Shown in pieces: positions 11,260 to 11,754 of a stretch of 11,754 nt of DNA. The notes beneath the pieces are model-generated. The model was not told the origin of the DNA and ran no database searches. It worked only from the letters and a program-made list of their open reading frames with translations. The first letter of the stretch is position 1, and the number at the start of each line of letters is the position of its first letter. The position numbers were made by a program, and so were the translations under genes. Source of the stretch: an uncultured Peptococcaceae bacterium (GTDB lineage Bacteria; Bacillota; Peptococcia; Peptococcales; Peptococcaceae); contig CAUDRX010000066.1 of the NCBI GenBank assembly GCA_958451915.1, positions 1-11,754 on the forward strand, given 5' to 3'.

Positions 11260-11754
11260 CGACGGTGCTTTCATTCGTTTCCCTGGTGTTGACGTGGGGC
11301 TATGCATGGGTGTTCTTTGCGCTCATGCGTGCCTTCCTGCCGCTTCGCGGGCCGCTCGCGCTCAGGGTCGCGGCCTTTCTGCTCTGCGGATGGCTTTGTG
11401 ATGCCATCATCTATGCCGGAGAATGGCACAGTGTGTTCTTTACGATGGCGGTGTTCCTGGCGTTTCTGCTGCTTTTCTGGCGTGGCACGCTGGTGGAAAA
11501 GGTATCGGTGCTGCTGCTCTTTTATCCGGTGCTGGTCGCAGTGAACTTTCTCATGACAAGCCTCAGTACGCGTGCCTTCTACGCCTGGACGGGCGCTTAT
11601 GGCGCTGATGTGGCGGCAGACCCGGTACTGCTCTTTGAGAGCACGCTCGTGCACACGCTGGCGCTCTTTCTGCGGCTGCTGTTCTGGCTGGGGGCCTGGG
11701 CGCTGCTGCACCGGGCGCTGGCCCTCTTCACCGGGCTGGGGGCGCTGGGGATGG
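11256..11754 (+). CDS. Polytopic membrane protein, probable AgrC-like sensor kinase N-terminus (3' truncated by window)
   Basis: A frame opens at ATG 11256, overlapping the regulator stop as ATGA, and stays open to the window end (166 codons). The product is very hydrophobic, with about five predicted membrane segments near residues 4-28, 33-53, 58-75, 80-101 and 128-155, joined by short loops. This matches the N-terminal sensor region of AgrC/GHKL-type histidine kinases, which pair with LytTR regulators in coupled operons. The kinase domain would lie beyond the window, so no catalytic motif can be seen. The kinase identity is inferred from position and topology; the coding call is strong. 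Confidence 0.8.
   Translation, partial: MTTVLSFVSLVLTWGYAWVFFALMRAFLPLRGPLALRVAAFLLCGWLCDAIIYAGEWHSVFFTMAVFLAFLLLFWRGTLVEKVSVLLLFYPVLVAVNFLMTSLSTRAFYAWTGAYGADVAADPVLLFESTLVHTLALFLRLLFWLGAWALLHRALALFTGLGALGM

Overview
The window looks like a chromosomal segment of a Gram-positive Bacillota (Firmicute), probably a gut-type one. The evidence is a Tn916-type integration module, an S-layer-homology (SLH) surface protein, a YxjG/YxjH-type methyltransferase, AGGAGG-like ribosome binding sites, and a LytTR regulator that starts an agr-like two-component operon. Most host genes are GC-rich: a 60-base sample at 1921 is about 68% G+C and one at 7081 about 73%. Two stretches are clearly poorer in G+C: the integration module at the left (a sample at 541 is about 38%) and the N-terminal half of the SLH protein gene (samples at 4741 and 4861 are about 42% and 38%). 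I cannot place the organism below phylum.

Left end (1-1850): one end of an integrated mobile element. It holds the tail of an unidentified element gene, a Tn916-type excisionase (xis) and a Tn916-type tyrosine integrase (int) with all six catalytic residues. A 16-bp stem-loop sits between xis and int, and its loop contains the -10 box of a likely int promoter. Downstream of int are two copies of TTTACACCA 11 bp apart, then a short open frame that overlaps the next gene by ATGA and may be the severed 3' end of a host gene. The other end of the element lies outside the window.

Middle (1853-4493): a low-molecular-weight protein-tyrosine phosphatase and a LysR-type regulator, translationally coupled by an ATGA overlap and closed by a strong terminator. 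Next, with its own promoter and terminator, comes a single-domain cobalamin-independent methionine-synthase-like methyltransferase with a complete zinc-ligand set.

Surface and wall section (4539-9394): a 974-residue secreted protein has seven GIGG-type repeats, two beta-rich repeat modules around a Cys/His-rich segment, and three C-terminal SLH domains that should hold it to the cell wall. Its N-terminal passenger is compositionally foreign to the rest of the gene. A tRNA-Ala(GGC) on the minus strand converges on it, with back-to-back terminators between them. Then comes a DacA-like protein of the D-alanyl-D-alanine carboxypeptidase fold in which all three active-site motifs are degraded (SxxK to SLVQ, SxN to NAN, KTG to KIS). 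It is membrane-anchored with a 105-residue strongly basic, presumably cytoplasmic tail, so it is probably a pseudoenzyme. It is coupled by ATGA to holA, the DNA polymerase III delta subunit.

Right end (10484-11754): an own-promoter LytTR response regulator, coupled by ATGA to a polytopic membrane protein that runs off the window and is probably the cognate AgrC-like sensor kinase. The most notable candidates for something undescribed are the inactive carboxypeptidase-fold protein with its basic tail, the mosaic SLH protein, and the xis-int hairpin/promoter overlap.
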